From positions 1 to 35,232 of the forward strand of contig CAJWSU010000014.1 of the NCBI GenBank assembly GCA_913046335.1: a DNA stretch of 35,232 nt, in the 5' to 3' direction. Every line of letters begins with the position of its first letter. The stretch's first letter is position 1. This DNA comes from TMED109 sp002684605. Its GTDB lineage: Bacteria; Pseudomonadota; Alphaproteobacteria; TMED109. This document shows, piece after piece, positions 1 through 7,816 of the stretch. The translations under genes were made by a program, and so were the position numbers. The notes under the pieces are model-generated. The model was not told the origin of the DNA, did not search any database, and saw nothing but the letters and a program-made list of their open reading frames with translations.

Positions 1-582
1 ACCAACCAAATCAGCACCAACATCAGCTCCTTTAGTAAATATACCTCCTCCTAATCTAGCAAAAATAGATATTAAAGAAGCTCCAAAACCTAGAGCGACT
101 AGAGGATCAATTAATTCTCTACCAGTTGCACCATTAAGTAATAATAAATAATATGTTCCTGTAACTGCAAGTAAAGCTAGACCTGCTACAAGCATTCCGG
201 TTACTGCACCAGACCTAAAAGCAACACTTAATCCTTGTGCTAATCCTTTACTTGCTGCTTGAGCTGTTCTTACATTCGCTTTAACCGAAACAACCATCCC
301 AATATAACCAGCTGCACCAGATAATATTGCACCTGCTGCAAAAGCTAAAGCTACTTTAATACCTAATAAAAAAGCTAACAATGCAAATATTACAATACCT
401 ACTATAAAAATAGTTCGATATTGACGATTTAAATAAGCATATGCGCCTGCTTGAATAGCACCTGAAATTTCTTGCATTTTTTCAGATCCCGTATCTGAAC
501 TTATTACTGATTTAGCAGTAATTAAGCCATAAACTAAGGCTATTGCTCCACAAGCAATAGCAAAATATAAAACTTCAATCAT
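1..582 (-). CDS. hppA: Membrane-bound proton-translocating pyrophosphatase, N-terminal part (cut by window edge)
   Basis: Integral membrane ion pump that couples hydrolysis of pyrophosphate to H+ (in some members Na+) export. The visible part is the first 194 residues, starting at ATG 580-582 and running off the left edge in frame. Hydrophobic segments alternate with short loops. The visible part ends in GADVGADLVG (residues 185-194), the beginning of the family's conserved pyrophosphate-binding stretch. Residues that decide ion type and K+ dependence lie outside the window. The gene follows thiL on the same strand after 106 bp, a usual alphaproteobacterial order, and that gap holds an unusually GC-rich block that may carry its own promoter or leader. 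Family assignment is secure. Confidence 0.93.
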   Translation of the reverse strand, partial: MIEVLYFAIACGAIALVYGLITAKSVISSDTGSEKMQEISGAIQAGAYAYLNRQYRTIFIVGIVIFALLAFLLGIKVALAFAAGAILSGAAGYIGMVVSVKANVRTAQAASKGLAQGLSVAFRSGAVTGMLVAGLALLAVTGTYYLLLLNGATGRELIDPLVALGFGASLISIFARLGGGIFTKGADVGADLVG

Positions 583-688
583 AATAATTAATCCCGTTAT
601 TTTTGTAAAAATCAATAATCTATAAAATAGTCGGTAACATGCCAGAGGTGAGCGCATAGTGCAACATTCTATGTAAAAAATATATTAT
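583..688 (-). promoter_or_regulatory. GC-rich leader/promoter region between thiL and hppA
   Basis: This 106-bp gap is unlike the other spacers. Positions 631-665 contain 19 G/C out of 35, in a region where spacers are nearly pure A/T. On the minus strand a small inverted repeat (CATAG, 9-base loop, CTATG; 654-672) precedes the block. I find no good sigma-70 -35/-10 pair and no T-run that would make a convincing terminator. A promoter, leader RNA or protein-binding site for hppA is plausible, but the class is unknown. Confidence 0.35.
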
Positions 689-1639
689 TTAAAAATGTTT
701 ATAGCCCGTAGGTTTTTCTGAAGTATCTAGTAACTTATTATTAAATGAAAATAACCTTAGCCCTTCACTATCTACAATTTTACCAATTATTGCTGAATTA
801 TTATCAATCTTATTCATATCTTTAGGGTCAATTGTATACAACAATTCATAATCATCTCCTCCCGTAATTAAAGAGATATGATCATAAATATTTGAAGAAA
901 TATAATTTTGAGATCCTTTAGAAAAAGGAATATCTCTAATATATACTTCTGCTCCTACATTACTATTTTTACAAATATGATTTAAATCAGCTAACAAACC
1001 ATCAGAAATATCAATTATTGATGTAGCATAATTAACAATTTTTTTTCCAATATCTATTCTTGGATTAGGTATTAAAAACTTATTTATTAGAGACTTATCT
1101 TCATTAAAATTATATTGCATATTATTCTTTTGAAGTAATTGTAAACCTATAAATGAATCTCCTATCTCTCCTGATACTACAATCAAGTCTCCTTTTTTTG
1201 CTCCATTCCTTCCCGACTTTATCCCCCCGTTATCTCCTAAAGCTGTAATAGTAAAGATAAGTGGACCAGAGTATGATGTAGTATCTCCTCCAGCTAGAAA
1301 AATATCATACTCTATTAAAGCTTTTCTAAAACCATCAGCAATTTTATTTAAATCCTTATTTTTAAAACTACTAGGAACATTAATAGATGAAAAAATACTT
1401 AAAGGTGTTGCACCAAAAGTAGCTAAATCTGAAAGAGCTCTCAATACAGACCTTCTCGCTTGAATATCAATATCTGTTCCAAGAGGAATATGAACACCCT
1501 CAATAGAGGAATCTACACTGATCACAGCATTATTAATATTTGTAAATAATGCACAGTCATCGGATAGTTCTCGTGCTTCTTTTTTGCCAAAAGAAAGGGG
1601 GCGAAGTTTATTTTTTATAAAACTAAACTCATTTTCCAT
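689..1639 (-). CDS. thiL: Thiamine-monophosphate kinase
   Basis: ATP-dependent phosphorylation of thiamine monophosphate to thiamine diphosphate, the last step of cofactor synthesis. The 316-residue length is normal. Family signatures are visible: SDDCALF near residues 26-32 (Mg/ATP-binding acidic pair), ALSDLATFGA around 68-77, LAGGDTT near 115-121, and GGDDYELLY towards the C-terminus. ATG start at 1637-1639. It lies 30 bp after nusB in the long riboflavin/housekeeping operon, as in many alphaproteobacteria. ThDP made here would serve, among others, the ThDP decarboxylase encoded at 24385-25521. Confidence 0.95.
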   Translation of the reverse strand: MENEFSFIKNKLRPLSFGKKEARELSDDCALFTNINNAVISVDSSIEGVHIPLGTDIDIQARRSVLRALSDLATFGATPLSIFSSINVPSSFKNKDLNKIADGFRKALIEYDIFLAGGDTTSYSGPLIFTITALGDNGGIKSGRNGAKKGDLIVVSGEIGDSFIGLQLLQKNNMQYNFNEDKSLINKFLIPNPRIDIGKKIVNYATSIIDISDGLLADLNHICKNSNVGAEVYIRDIPFSKGSQNYISSNIYDHISLITGGDDYELLYTIDPKDMNKIDNNSAIIGKIVDSEGLRLFSFNNKLLDTSEKPTGYKHF

Positions 1640-1669
1640 ATAATTAGCACCTTAAAAATTGAACAAAAA

Positions 1670-2149
1670 CTATTTTTCATCTCTATATTTAAGTGAAACT
1701 TTATCTAAAACCCCATTAACAAAATTAACTTCAGATTTATTAAAAAAACTTGAAGCGATATTAGTATATTCATTTATTACTACTTTAGAAGGTATGCTTG
1801 CATGATTCTTAAATTCTATATAAGCACATCTTAATATATTAGTAATTGTTGGATCCATTCTTTCCATAGACCAATTACTTTCTAGGAAGCTTGATAAAGA
1901 AACATCTATTACATCTTTATTACTAAAAACACTATTGACTAATGTAAGAAACCAGTTTTTATCTATTTTTAAATCTTTAAACTCTTCCATATTATTATTT
2001 ATATTTTCAATAGTTTGGTAAATTTCAGATATATCCATATCATTTATAGTGTCTAATTCTTCTAATTTCATTTTTTTATTAAAATCAAACTGAAAAAGTG
2101 TTTGTACAGCTGCTAATCTTGACAATGATTTATTAGAATTTATATTCAT
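1670..2149 (-). CDS. nusB: Transcription antitermination factor NusB
   Basis: RNA-binding protein that joins NusE (S10) on boxA RNA in rRNA antitermination complexes. It is 159 residues, the usual size, with an N-terminal helix pattern containing SRLAAVQTLFQFDF (9-22) and a C-terminal helix with the family-like pattern INEYTNIASSFF followed by FVNGVLDKV. The start codon overlaps the ribH stop by 4 bp (2146-2149), so the two are probably translationally coupled. The ribH-nusB-thiL order is a classic proteobacterial arrangement. Confidence 0.93.
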   Translation of the reverse strand: MNINSNKSLSRLAAVQTLFQFDFNKKMKLEELDTINDMDISEIYQTIENINNNMEEFKDLKIDKNWFLTLVNSVFSNKDVIDVSLSSFLESNWSMERMDPTITNILRCAYIEFKNHASIPSKVVINEYTNIASSFFNKSEVNFVNGVLDKVSLKYRDEK

Positions 2150-2580
2150 TTATCTTTGCCTTTGAGGACTTCCATCATCCTTATGCATGCTAAAGCTGCA
2201 GCTTTACCTTTATTTAAACCGTTAGGATTAGATCTAACTAATGCTTGCTCTCTAGTCTCACAAGTTAAAATACCATAGCCAATAGGCAAACCTTCTAATG
2301 ATAATTGCATAAGTGCCCTTGAAGACTCAGTGCATACATAATCATAGTGGGAGGTTTCTCCACGAATGACACAGCCTAGGGCTATATAGCCAATATACTT
2401 ATTAATTTTTGATTTATGTGCTATTGCGGCAGGAACCTCAAATGCACCTGGTACCTCTATAATATCATAACCAAATCCATAAGATTTAACTGTTTCTATA
2501 CATTCTTTTTCTAGAGACGCTGAAATGTCAGAGTAAAATCTAGATGTAACAATTAAAATATTTTTACTTTCCATGTCCAT
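2146..2580 (-). CDS. ribH: 6,7-dimethyl-8-ribityllumazine synthase
   Basis: Condenses 5-amino-6-ribitylaminouracil with 3,4-dihydroxy-2-butanone 4-phosphate to form the lumazine precursor of riboflavin. The family usually forms pentamers or 60-mers. The 144 residues carry PGAFEVP (44-50), GCVIRGETSHYDYV (69-82) with the conserved histidine at 78, and GILTCETREQA (103-113). Its ATG shares one base with the ribBX stop codon (TAATG at 2580), and it overlaps nusB by 4 bp, which argues for coupled translation. A second in-frame ATG two codons downstream is possible. Confidence 0.95.
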   Translation of the reverse strand: MDMESKNILIVTSRFYSDISASLEKECIETVKSYGFGYDIIEVPGAFEVPAAIAHKSKINKYIGYIALGCVIRGETSHYDYVCTESSRALMQLSLEGLPIGYGILTCETREQALVRSNPNGLNKGKAAALACIRMMEVLKGKDK

Positions 2581-3716
2581 TAAGATTTTAAGTTTCTTTG
2601 AGTGATTACTTTAATATTAAAACCTTCGAGGCCTACTAATTCTCTTTTAGATTTACTTAGTAAAACCATTTCTTTTACACCTTGATCTCTAATTATTTGA
2701 GCTCCTATTCCATTTTCTCTAATTTTATCCTCTTCATTCCAAGCATCATTTCCATCTATATATTTAGATAGCGCATGAGAAGAATCGTCATAATTTATTA
2801 CAACTATTAATCCTGAACCCTTTTTATTTATTTCAGACATAGATTCATCAAGAGATATAAAATTTTTATTTCCTTTATCTCCTATAACACCATCAAAAGC
2901 ATCATTCACAAAATTAGAAACATGCACTCTAACTAAAACAGGAGAACTTTCACTTACTTTTCCTTTTACTAATGCTAAATGTTCTGGACCACTTTCATTA
3001 ACAGTATTTTTATAAGAAAAAATATTCCATTTTCCATATTTTTTTGTATTTAACACATTATTATTTTTTCTTTTAATAATTGGGTCATTATTAACTCTAT
3101 AACGTATCAAATCAGATATAGAACCAATTTTTAAATTATGTTTCTTACAGAAAGGTATTAAATCTTTTAATCTTGCCATCGTTCCATCATCTTTCATGAT
3201 TTCACAAATTACAGCAGTAGGATTCAAACCTGCTATTCGAGAAATATCTACTGCAGCTTCTGTATGGCCTGCTCTAACTAAAACACCTCCATCACGTGCC
3301 ATTAAAGGAAAAACATGTCCTGGAGTGCTAATATTTGAAGGTCCTGAGCTTTTATCTATAGCTACTTGTATAGTTTTAGCCCTATCTGCTGCAGAAATAC
3401 CAGTAGTAACGTCCTTTGTTGATTCTATAGAAACTGTAAAAGCCGTATCAAGTTTACTTGTATTTCTTTTCTTCATAGGAGTTAATTCTAATTCTTCTAT
3501 CCTATTTTTTGTCATAGATAGACAAATAAGACCACGACCATATGTAGCCATAAAATTAATTGCATCAGGTGTTGCCATTTGTGCTGGAATAATTAGGTCC
3601 CCCTCATTCTCTCTATCTTCATTATCAACAAGAACGTACATCCTTCCGTTTCTCGCTTCATCAACTATTTCTTCAATGGAAGATAAAAAATTATTTAATT
3701 TATTTGTTTCACTCAA
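2580..3716 (-). CDS. ribBX: RibBX: 3,4-dihydroxy-2-butanone 4-phosphate synthase fused to a degenerate RibA-like domain
   Basis: The N-terminal half (about 1-205) is a complete DHBP synthase that makes the four-carbon riboflavin precursor from ribulose 5-phosphate: DNEDRENEGD (31-40), H134 and RAGHTEAA (148-155) are present. The C-terminal half (about 230-378) has the GTP cyclohydrolase II fold signature (GIGAQIIRDQGV 336-347, GLEGF 362-366). However, there is no cysteine after residue 200, so the three-Cys zinc site is missing. This matches the proteobacterial RibBX variant, whose X domain lacks cyclohydrolase activity. The start is TTG (3714-3716), supported by AGAGAAA about 6 bases upstream. 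One base separates it from ribE and it overlaps ribH by one base. A genuine RibA must be encoded elsewhere. Confidence 0.9.
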   Translation of the reverse strand: MSETNKLNNFLSSIEEIVDEARNGRMYVLVDNEDRENEGDLIIPAQMATPDAINFMATYGRGLICLSMTKNRIEELELTPMKKRNTSKLDTAFTVSIESTKDVTTGISAADRAKTIQVAIDKSSGPSNISTPGHVFPLMARDGGVLVRAGHTEAAVDISRIAGLNPTAVICEIMKDDGTMARLKDLIPFCKKHNLKIGSISDLIRYRVNNDPIIKRKNNNVLNTKKYGKWNIFSYKNTVNESGPEHLALVKGKVSESSPVLVRVHVSNFVNDAFDGVIGDKGNKNFISLDESMSEINKKGSGLIVVINYDDSSHALSKYIDGNDAWNEEDKIRENGIGAQIIRDQGVKEMVLLSKSKRELVGLEGFNIKVITQRNLKS

Positions 3717-3717
3717 A

Positions 3718-4320
3718 TTATTTCTCTTTTATATAATATTTTGTAGCATTTACAGCATAACGTGCAATTGTATCAACTTCTATATTTACTAAATCTTTTT
3801 CATTCAAATTTCCTAAAGTAGTGTTTTTGAAAGTATGCGATATTACATTTACACTAAATGAGCTTTTATTAACTTCATTTATAGTTAATGACACACCATC
3901 TATTGATATGGATCCTTTTTTTGCAATATAAGGCCTTACATCTTTAGAAGACTTGAAATCTAATCTTACAGAACCTTTAATATTTTTCTTACTTTTTAAT
4001 ACTGTAACAGCATCTACATGTCCACTTACAAGATGTCCCCCAATTTGATCTCCTAGTAATAATGACTTTTCAATATTTATTTTAGTTCCTTTAGTCCAAA
4101 ATTTAGCTGCTGTTACAGAAAGAGTTTCTTTAGACAACTCGACATTAAAAATATCATTTTGAATACTTAATACAGTAAGGCATACTCCTCCACAACAAAT
4201 AGAGTCTCCTATATTAATTTTATTTAGTTTTAGTGATGTTTTTATACTTAAGTTAAGATCTCCATTACTAGAATTTAAACTAGTAATTTGACCTATATCT
4301 CTAATAATACCAGTAAACAT
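3718..4320 (-). CDS. ribE: Riboflavin synthase, alpha subunit
   Basis: Dismutates two molecules of 6,7-dimethyl-8-ribityllumazine to riboflavin and the ribitylaminouracil substrate of RibH. Two lumazine-binding repeats are visible in 200 residues. The N-terminus is the invariant MFTGII, and GGHLVSGHVD near the middle marks the family. I place the start at ATG 4318-4320 because homologues begin exactly at MFTGII; an in-frame ATG four codons earlier (4332) would add MEYI and is less likely. The stop lies one base from the TTG start of ribBX. Confidence 0.94.
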   Translation of the reverse strand: MFTGIIRDIGQITSLNSSNGDLNLSIKTSLKLNKINIGDSICCGGVCLTVLSIQNDIFNVELSKETLSVTAAKFWTKGTKINIEKSLLLGDQIGGHLVSGHVDAVTVLKSKKNIKGSVRLDFKSSKDVRPYIAKKGSISIDGVSLTINEVNKSSFSVNVISHTFKNTTLGNLNEKDLVNIEVDTIARYAVNATKYYIKEK

Positions 4321-4351
4321 AATATACTCCAAATTAACATAATATAATATG

Positions 4352-5449
4352 CTAACTAACTAGACTCCATTCTTCTAATATATCATCATCTAAAACTCTA
4401 ATTTTAATTAAGCCATAACGTTTAGCTAATTCTAGATTATCAATATTATATGAAGCAATTCCAGAAAGACCATCTCCTCCTATAAAAATACCACTTCTAT
4501 ATAAAAAAACTTTATCTATCAAATTATTTGCAATTAATGATGCAGAAATTTCACTTCCTCCTTCCACTAATACCCTATTAAAACCTTTTTCTGATAAACT
4601 ATTTAAACCTTTTATAAGGTTAAGCTTATTTTTTACTTTTTCTAATTCAATAAGTTCAACACCCATATCTAATAATATTTTCTTCTTTGGAGAATTAATA
4701 TTTTTTTCAGTCCAGATTATAGTAGGAATCTTATTAAGGTTTTTTAGAACTTTTGACTCAAGCGGTATAGATAGAGAGCTGTCAACTATTACTCTAACAG
4801 GCGAATATTTTTCTAAACCTTTAATTCTACAATTTAATTTTGGGTCATCCTTTAATACAGTATTTATACCTACTAATATAACATCATGATTTGCCCTTAA
4901 ACTATGACCATGCATTCTAGATAATTCTCCAGTTATCCATTTACTTTTTCCAGTAACTGTTGCTATCTTTCCATCTAAGCTACTAGCTATTTTTAAACTT
5001 ACTAAAGGGCGATTATATTTTAATCTATAAATAAAACCTGCATTTATATCTAAAGCTATTTCTTTTAATAACCCTAAAGAAACTTTTATTCCTGCTTTTT
5101 TAAATAATTTTACGCCTTTACCATTAGTTCTTATATCTGGGTCTAAAGTAGCTATAATTACATGTTTTATTCCTGCATTAATTAATAACTCGGCACAAGA
5201 GGGCGACGTATCCGAGTGAGCACATGGCTCTAATGTTACTATTGCAGTCCCACCTTTAGCACTAGCAGTTAGAGATTTTAATGCATTCATTTCTGCGTGC
5301 GGCCTACCTTTATCAGATGTTCTTCCCATACCAATTAGATTGTTTGATCTATCAAGTATAAAACATCCAACACTAGGATTTGGAGAACAACGACCAAGAC
5401 CTCTTTTTGCAAGAGATAATGCACTTCTCATAGCTACTTCTATTTGCAT
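4352..5449 (-). CDS. ribD: Bifunctional diaminohydroxyphosphoribosylaminopyrimidine deaminase / 5-amino-6-(5-phosphoribosylamino)uracil reductase
   Basis: Performs the second and third steps of riboflavin synthesis. The N-terminal deaminase domain (about 1-145) has the zinc site H51-A-E53 and PCAHSDTSPSC (75-85, Cys76 and Cys85). The C-terminal NADPH-dependent reductase domain (about 146-365) carries SLDGKIAT and SKWITG substrate-site motifs and LVEGGSEISASLI. The 365-residue length is typical. ATG at 5447-5449, 20 bp downstream of nrdR, and 31 bp before ribE on the same strand. There is no room in the upstream gap for an FMN riboswitch. Confidence 0.95.
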   Translation of the reverse strand: MQIEVAMRSALSLAKRGLGRCSPNPSVGCFILDRSNNLIGMGRTSDKGRPHAEMNALKSLTASAKGGTAIVTLEPCAHSDTSPSCAELLINAGIKHVIIATLDPDIRTNGKGVKLFKKAGIKVSLGLLKEIALDINAGFIYRLKYNRPLVSLKIASSLDGKIATVTGKSKWITGELSRMHGHSLRANHDVILVGINTVLKDDPKLNCRIKGLEKYSPVRVIVDSSLSIPLESKVLKNLNKIPTIIWTEKNINSPKKKILLDMGVELIELEKVKNKLNLIKGLNSLSEKGFNRVLVEGGSEISASLIANNLIDKVFLYRSGIFIGGDGLSGIASYNIDNLELAKRYGLIKIRVLDDDILEEWSLVS

Positions 5450-5469
5450 ATCTCTTTATTCCTTTATGA

Positions 5470-5934
5470 TTATTTTTTTGGAACATCTTCGCTAAGTCCT
5501 CCGATAAATTTCTCAAAATCCCTAGCTTCTCTAAAGTTTCTATAAACACTTGCAAACCTAACGTAGGCCACTTGATCAATTTCGGAAAGAGTATCCATTA
5601 CTAATTCACCTATATCACTACTTTGTATTTCACTATCTCCAGAAGATTCTAGTCTTCTGACCAAGCCTGTGATCATTTTTTCAATTCTTTCATCCTCTAA
5701 TGGCCTTTTTCGAAAAGCAATCATAATCGAACGAGCTAATTTGTCTCTATCAAATTCTACTTTTTTTCCATCCCTCTTTTTAACCATAAGGTCTCTTAGC
5801 TGAACTCTTTCAAAAGTTGTGAAACGAGCAGCACATTGAGGACAGGACCTTCTCCTTCTTATTACAGAACTATCTTCTGTAGGACGAGAATCTTTTACTT
5901 GAGTATCTTCATAATTACAATAAGGACATCTCAT
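5470..5934 (-). CDS. nrdR: Transcriptional repressor NrdR
   Basis: Nucleotide-sensing repressor of ribonucleotide reductase operons. It has an N-terminal zinc ribbon with Cys3-Cys6 and Cys31-Cys34, the RRRRSCPQC run, and the FTTFERVQL sequence that leads into an ATP-cone domain (about 49-139). The 154 residues are full length. It sits 29 bp after glyA and 20 bp before ribD, the standard alphaproteobacterial position. Its target genes are not in this window. Confidence 0.96.
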   Translation of the reverse strand: MRCPYCNYEDTQVKDSRPTEDSSVIRRRRSCPQCAARFTTFERVQLRDLMVKKRDGKKVEFDRDKLARSIMIAFRKRPLEDERIEKMITGLVRRLESSGDSEIQSSDIGELVMDTLSEIDQVAYVRFASVYRNFREARDFEKFIGGLSEDVPKK

Positions 5935-5963
5935 AAATTTTTCCTTTACTATTTTAATACATA

Positions 5964-7274
5964 TTACTTATATCTTATAGAAGAATAAAGAGGAAAATCT
6001 TTACATATGCTAATTACATCTTTTTTTACTTCAGCTTCAATAGTACTTATATTGTCTTTATCATGGGAAAGACCCTTTAATATTTTACCAATTAACTGAC
6101 CAATTTTTAACATTTCTTTTTCTTTGAAGCCTCTAGAAGTAACAGCAGGTGTACCTATTCTTAATCCAGAGGTAATAAAAGGCTTTTCTTCATCAAAAGG
6201 TACAGCATTTTTATTACAAGTAATCCCTGCTCTATCTAAACTTTCTTCTGATACCTTTCCAGTTAGTTTAATAGGGCGCAAATCGCATAAAATTACATGA
6301 CTATCTGTTCCTCCCGAAACAATATTAACCCCTTGTTTTTCTAATTCTGATGATAAAGTTTTTGCATTTAAAATAATTTGTTTAATATATTTTTTAAAAT
6401 CAGGTTTTAATGCCTCTCCAAATGCAGCAGCTTTAGCTGCTATAACATGCATTAATGGTCCACCTTGAATACCTGGAAATATGGCTTTATCAAATAGTTT
6501 TCCTAGATCCTCATCATTAGATAATATCATTCCACCTCGAGGACCTCTTAATGTTTTATGAGTTGTTGTTGTTGCAACATGTGCATATTGTAAGGGGTTA
6601 GGATATTCACCAGCAGCAATTAAACCAGAATAATGAGCGATATCTGCTAAAAAATAAGCACCTACTTTATCAGCAATACTTCTGATTTTCTTAAAATCTA
6701 TATGCCTAGAATAAGCTGAAGCACCTGCAATTATTAACTTAGGATTATGCTGTACTGCTAAAGATTCTAATTCATCATAATCTATAAGACCATTATCTTC
6801 ATTGACTCCATATTGAACAGAATCAAACCATTTCCCCGACTGATTTGGTTTTGCTCCATGAGTTAAATGACCTCCAGAAGCTAGCGACATACCTAAAATG
6901 GTATCACCAGGGTTTAATAGAGCCATAAATACTGCTTGATTAGCCTGCGAACCTGAATTTGGCTGAACATTTGCCCATTTAGAAGAAAATAGTTTACATG
7001 CCCTTTCTATAGCAAGCTCCTCCGCCTTATCGACAAATTCACATCCTCCATAATACCTTTTTCCTGGATAACCTTCTGCATATTTATTTGTTAATACTGA
7101 GCCTTGTATGTCCAAAACTGTCTGACTAACAAAATTTTCAGAAGCTATCAATTCTATAGAGTTTTGCTGTCTATTTAACTCATTTTGCATTGCATTTAAT
7201 AATTCTTCATCCTGGCAATCTTTAATATCAGTATCATTATTATTTAATTCTGATGAAGTATTAACTATATTCAT
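5964..7274 (-). CDS. glyA: Serine hydroxymethyltransferase
   Basis: PLP enzyme that interconverts serine and glycine with tetrahydrofolate, feeding one-carbon metabolism and providing glycine. The 436 residues include ELIASENFVS (41-50), YAEGYPGKRYYGG (65-77) and the PLP lysine K240 in ATTTTHKTLRGPRGG. The N-terminus has about 20 extra polar residues (Asn/Asp/Ser-rich) before the conserved core, so a downstream start is conceivable, although ATG 7272-7274 is the start with normal spacing to rpiB (20 bp). Glycine made here is also the substrate of the ALA synthase at 9407-10618. Confidence 0.95.
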   Translation of the reverse strand: MNIVNTSSELNNNDTDIKDCQDEELLNAMQNELNRQQNSIELIASENFVSQTVLDIQGSVLTNKYAEGYPGKRYYGGCEFVDKAEELAIERACKLFSSKWANVQPNSGSQANQAVFMALLNPGDTILGMSLASGGHLTHGAKPNQSGKWFDSVQYGVNEDNGLIDYDELESLAVQHNPKLIIAGASAYSRHIDFKKIRSIADKVGAYFLADIAHYSGLIAAGEYPNPLQYAHVATTTTHKTLRGPRGGMILSNDEDLGKLFDKAIFPGIQGGPLMHVIAAKAAAFGEALKPDFKKYIKQIILNAKTLSSELEKQGVNIVSGGTDSHVILCDLRPIKLTGKVSEESLDRAGITCNKNAVPFDEEKPFITSGLRIGTPAVTSRGFKEKEMLKIGQLIGKILKGLSHDKDNISTIEAEVKKDVISICKDFPLYSSIRYK

Positions 7275-7294
7275 AAATATTCCTTTCTAATGCG

Positions 7295-7735
7295 CTAATT
7301 AAGTTTATCTACGCGTCTTTTATGTCGTCCACCCTCAAAACCTTCTTTGATAAATACGTCTAATATATTTAAAGCATCACCTATATTAATAAACCTACCA
7401 CCAAAAACTATAGCATTGGCATCATTATGGTTTCTTGCTAATTTTGCTATTTCTATATTGTGACATAATGCTGCTCTAACCCCTGGCACTCTATTTAGAG
7501 CAATATTGATTCCTATTCCACTTCCACAAACAGCAATTCCTATAAAATTTTTATTACCTACTATAAAATCTCCTAGAACTTTTCCGTAATCAGGGTAATC
7601 TACCGAATCAGTATTAAAAGGCCCTAAATCTTTAATAGCATAATTATGTTTTTCCAAATAACTTTTTATTTGTTGTTTTAAATCATAGCCAGCATGATCA
7701 GATGCTATTACAAATGAATTATATCTATCGGACAA
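7295..7735 (-). CDS. rpiB: Ribose 5-phosphate isomerase B
   Basis: Interconverts ribose 5-phosphate and ribulose 5-phosphate. The latter is the substrate of the DHBP synthase half of RibBX, so its place at the head of the riboflavin operon makes metabolic sense. The 146 residues contain SDHAGYDLK (12-20), the catalytic cysteine C70 in CGSGIG, RNHNDANA and GGRF. The start is TTG (7733-7735), with AAGGA about 8 bases upstream; no ATG precedes the conserved core. It is 20 bp upstream of glyA on the same strand. Confidence 0.93.
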   Translation of the reverse strand: MSDRYNSFVIASDHAGYDLKQQIKSYLEKHNYAIKDLGPFNTDSVDYPDYGKVLGDFIVGNKNFIGIAVCGSGIGINIALNRVPGVRAALCHNIEIAKLARNHNDANAIVFGGRFINIGDALNILDVFIKEGFEGGRHKRRVDKLN

Positions 7736-7816
7736 TAAAAAATCCTTCTATGCAATGTTCAAAAATATAAACCAAAATTATTTATAATATATAACCTAAA
7801 AATAATAATTTAGTAG

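Noticed and set aside
3196..3792. A 198-codon open frame on the plus strand
   Set aside because: It lies antisense to ribBX and ribE, both clearly real. Its product is low-complexity Ser/Ile/Leu-rich with no recognisable domain, as expected from a reverse-complement shadow.
5373..5579. A 68-codon minus-strand frame across the ribD-nrdR junction
   Set aside because: It overlaps the ends of two well-supported genes in another frame and has no family resemblance.
5935..5963. FMN riboswitch upstream of the rib genes
   Set aside because: All gaps around ribD, ribE, ribBX and ribH are at most 31 bp, far too short for an FMN aptamer.
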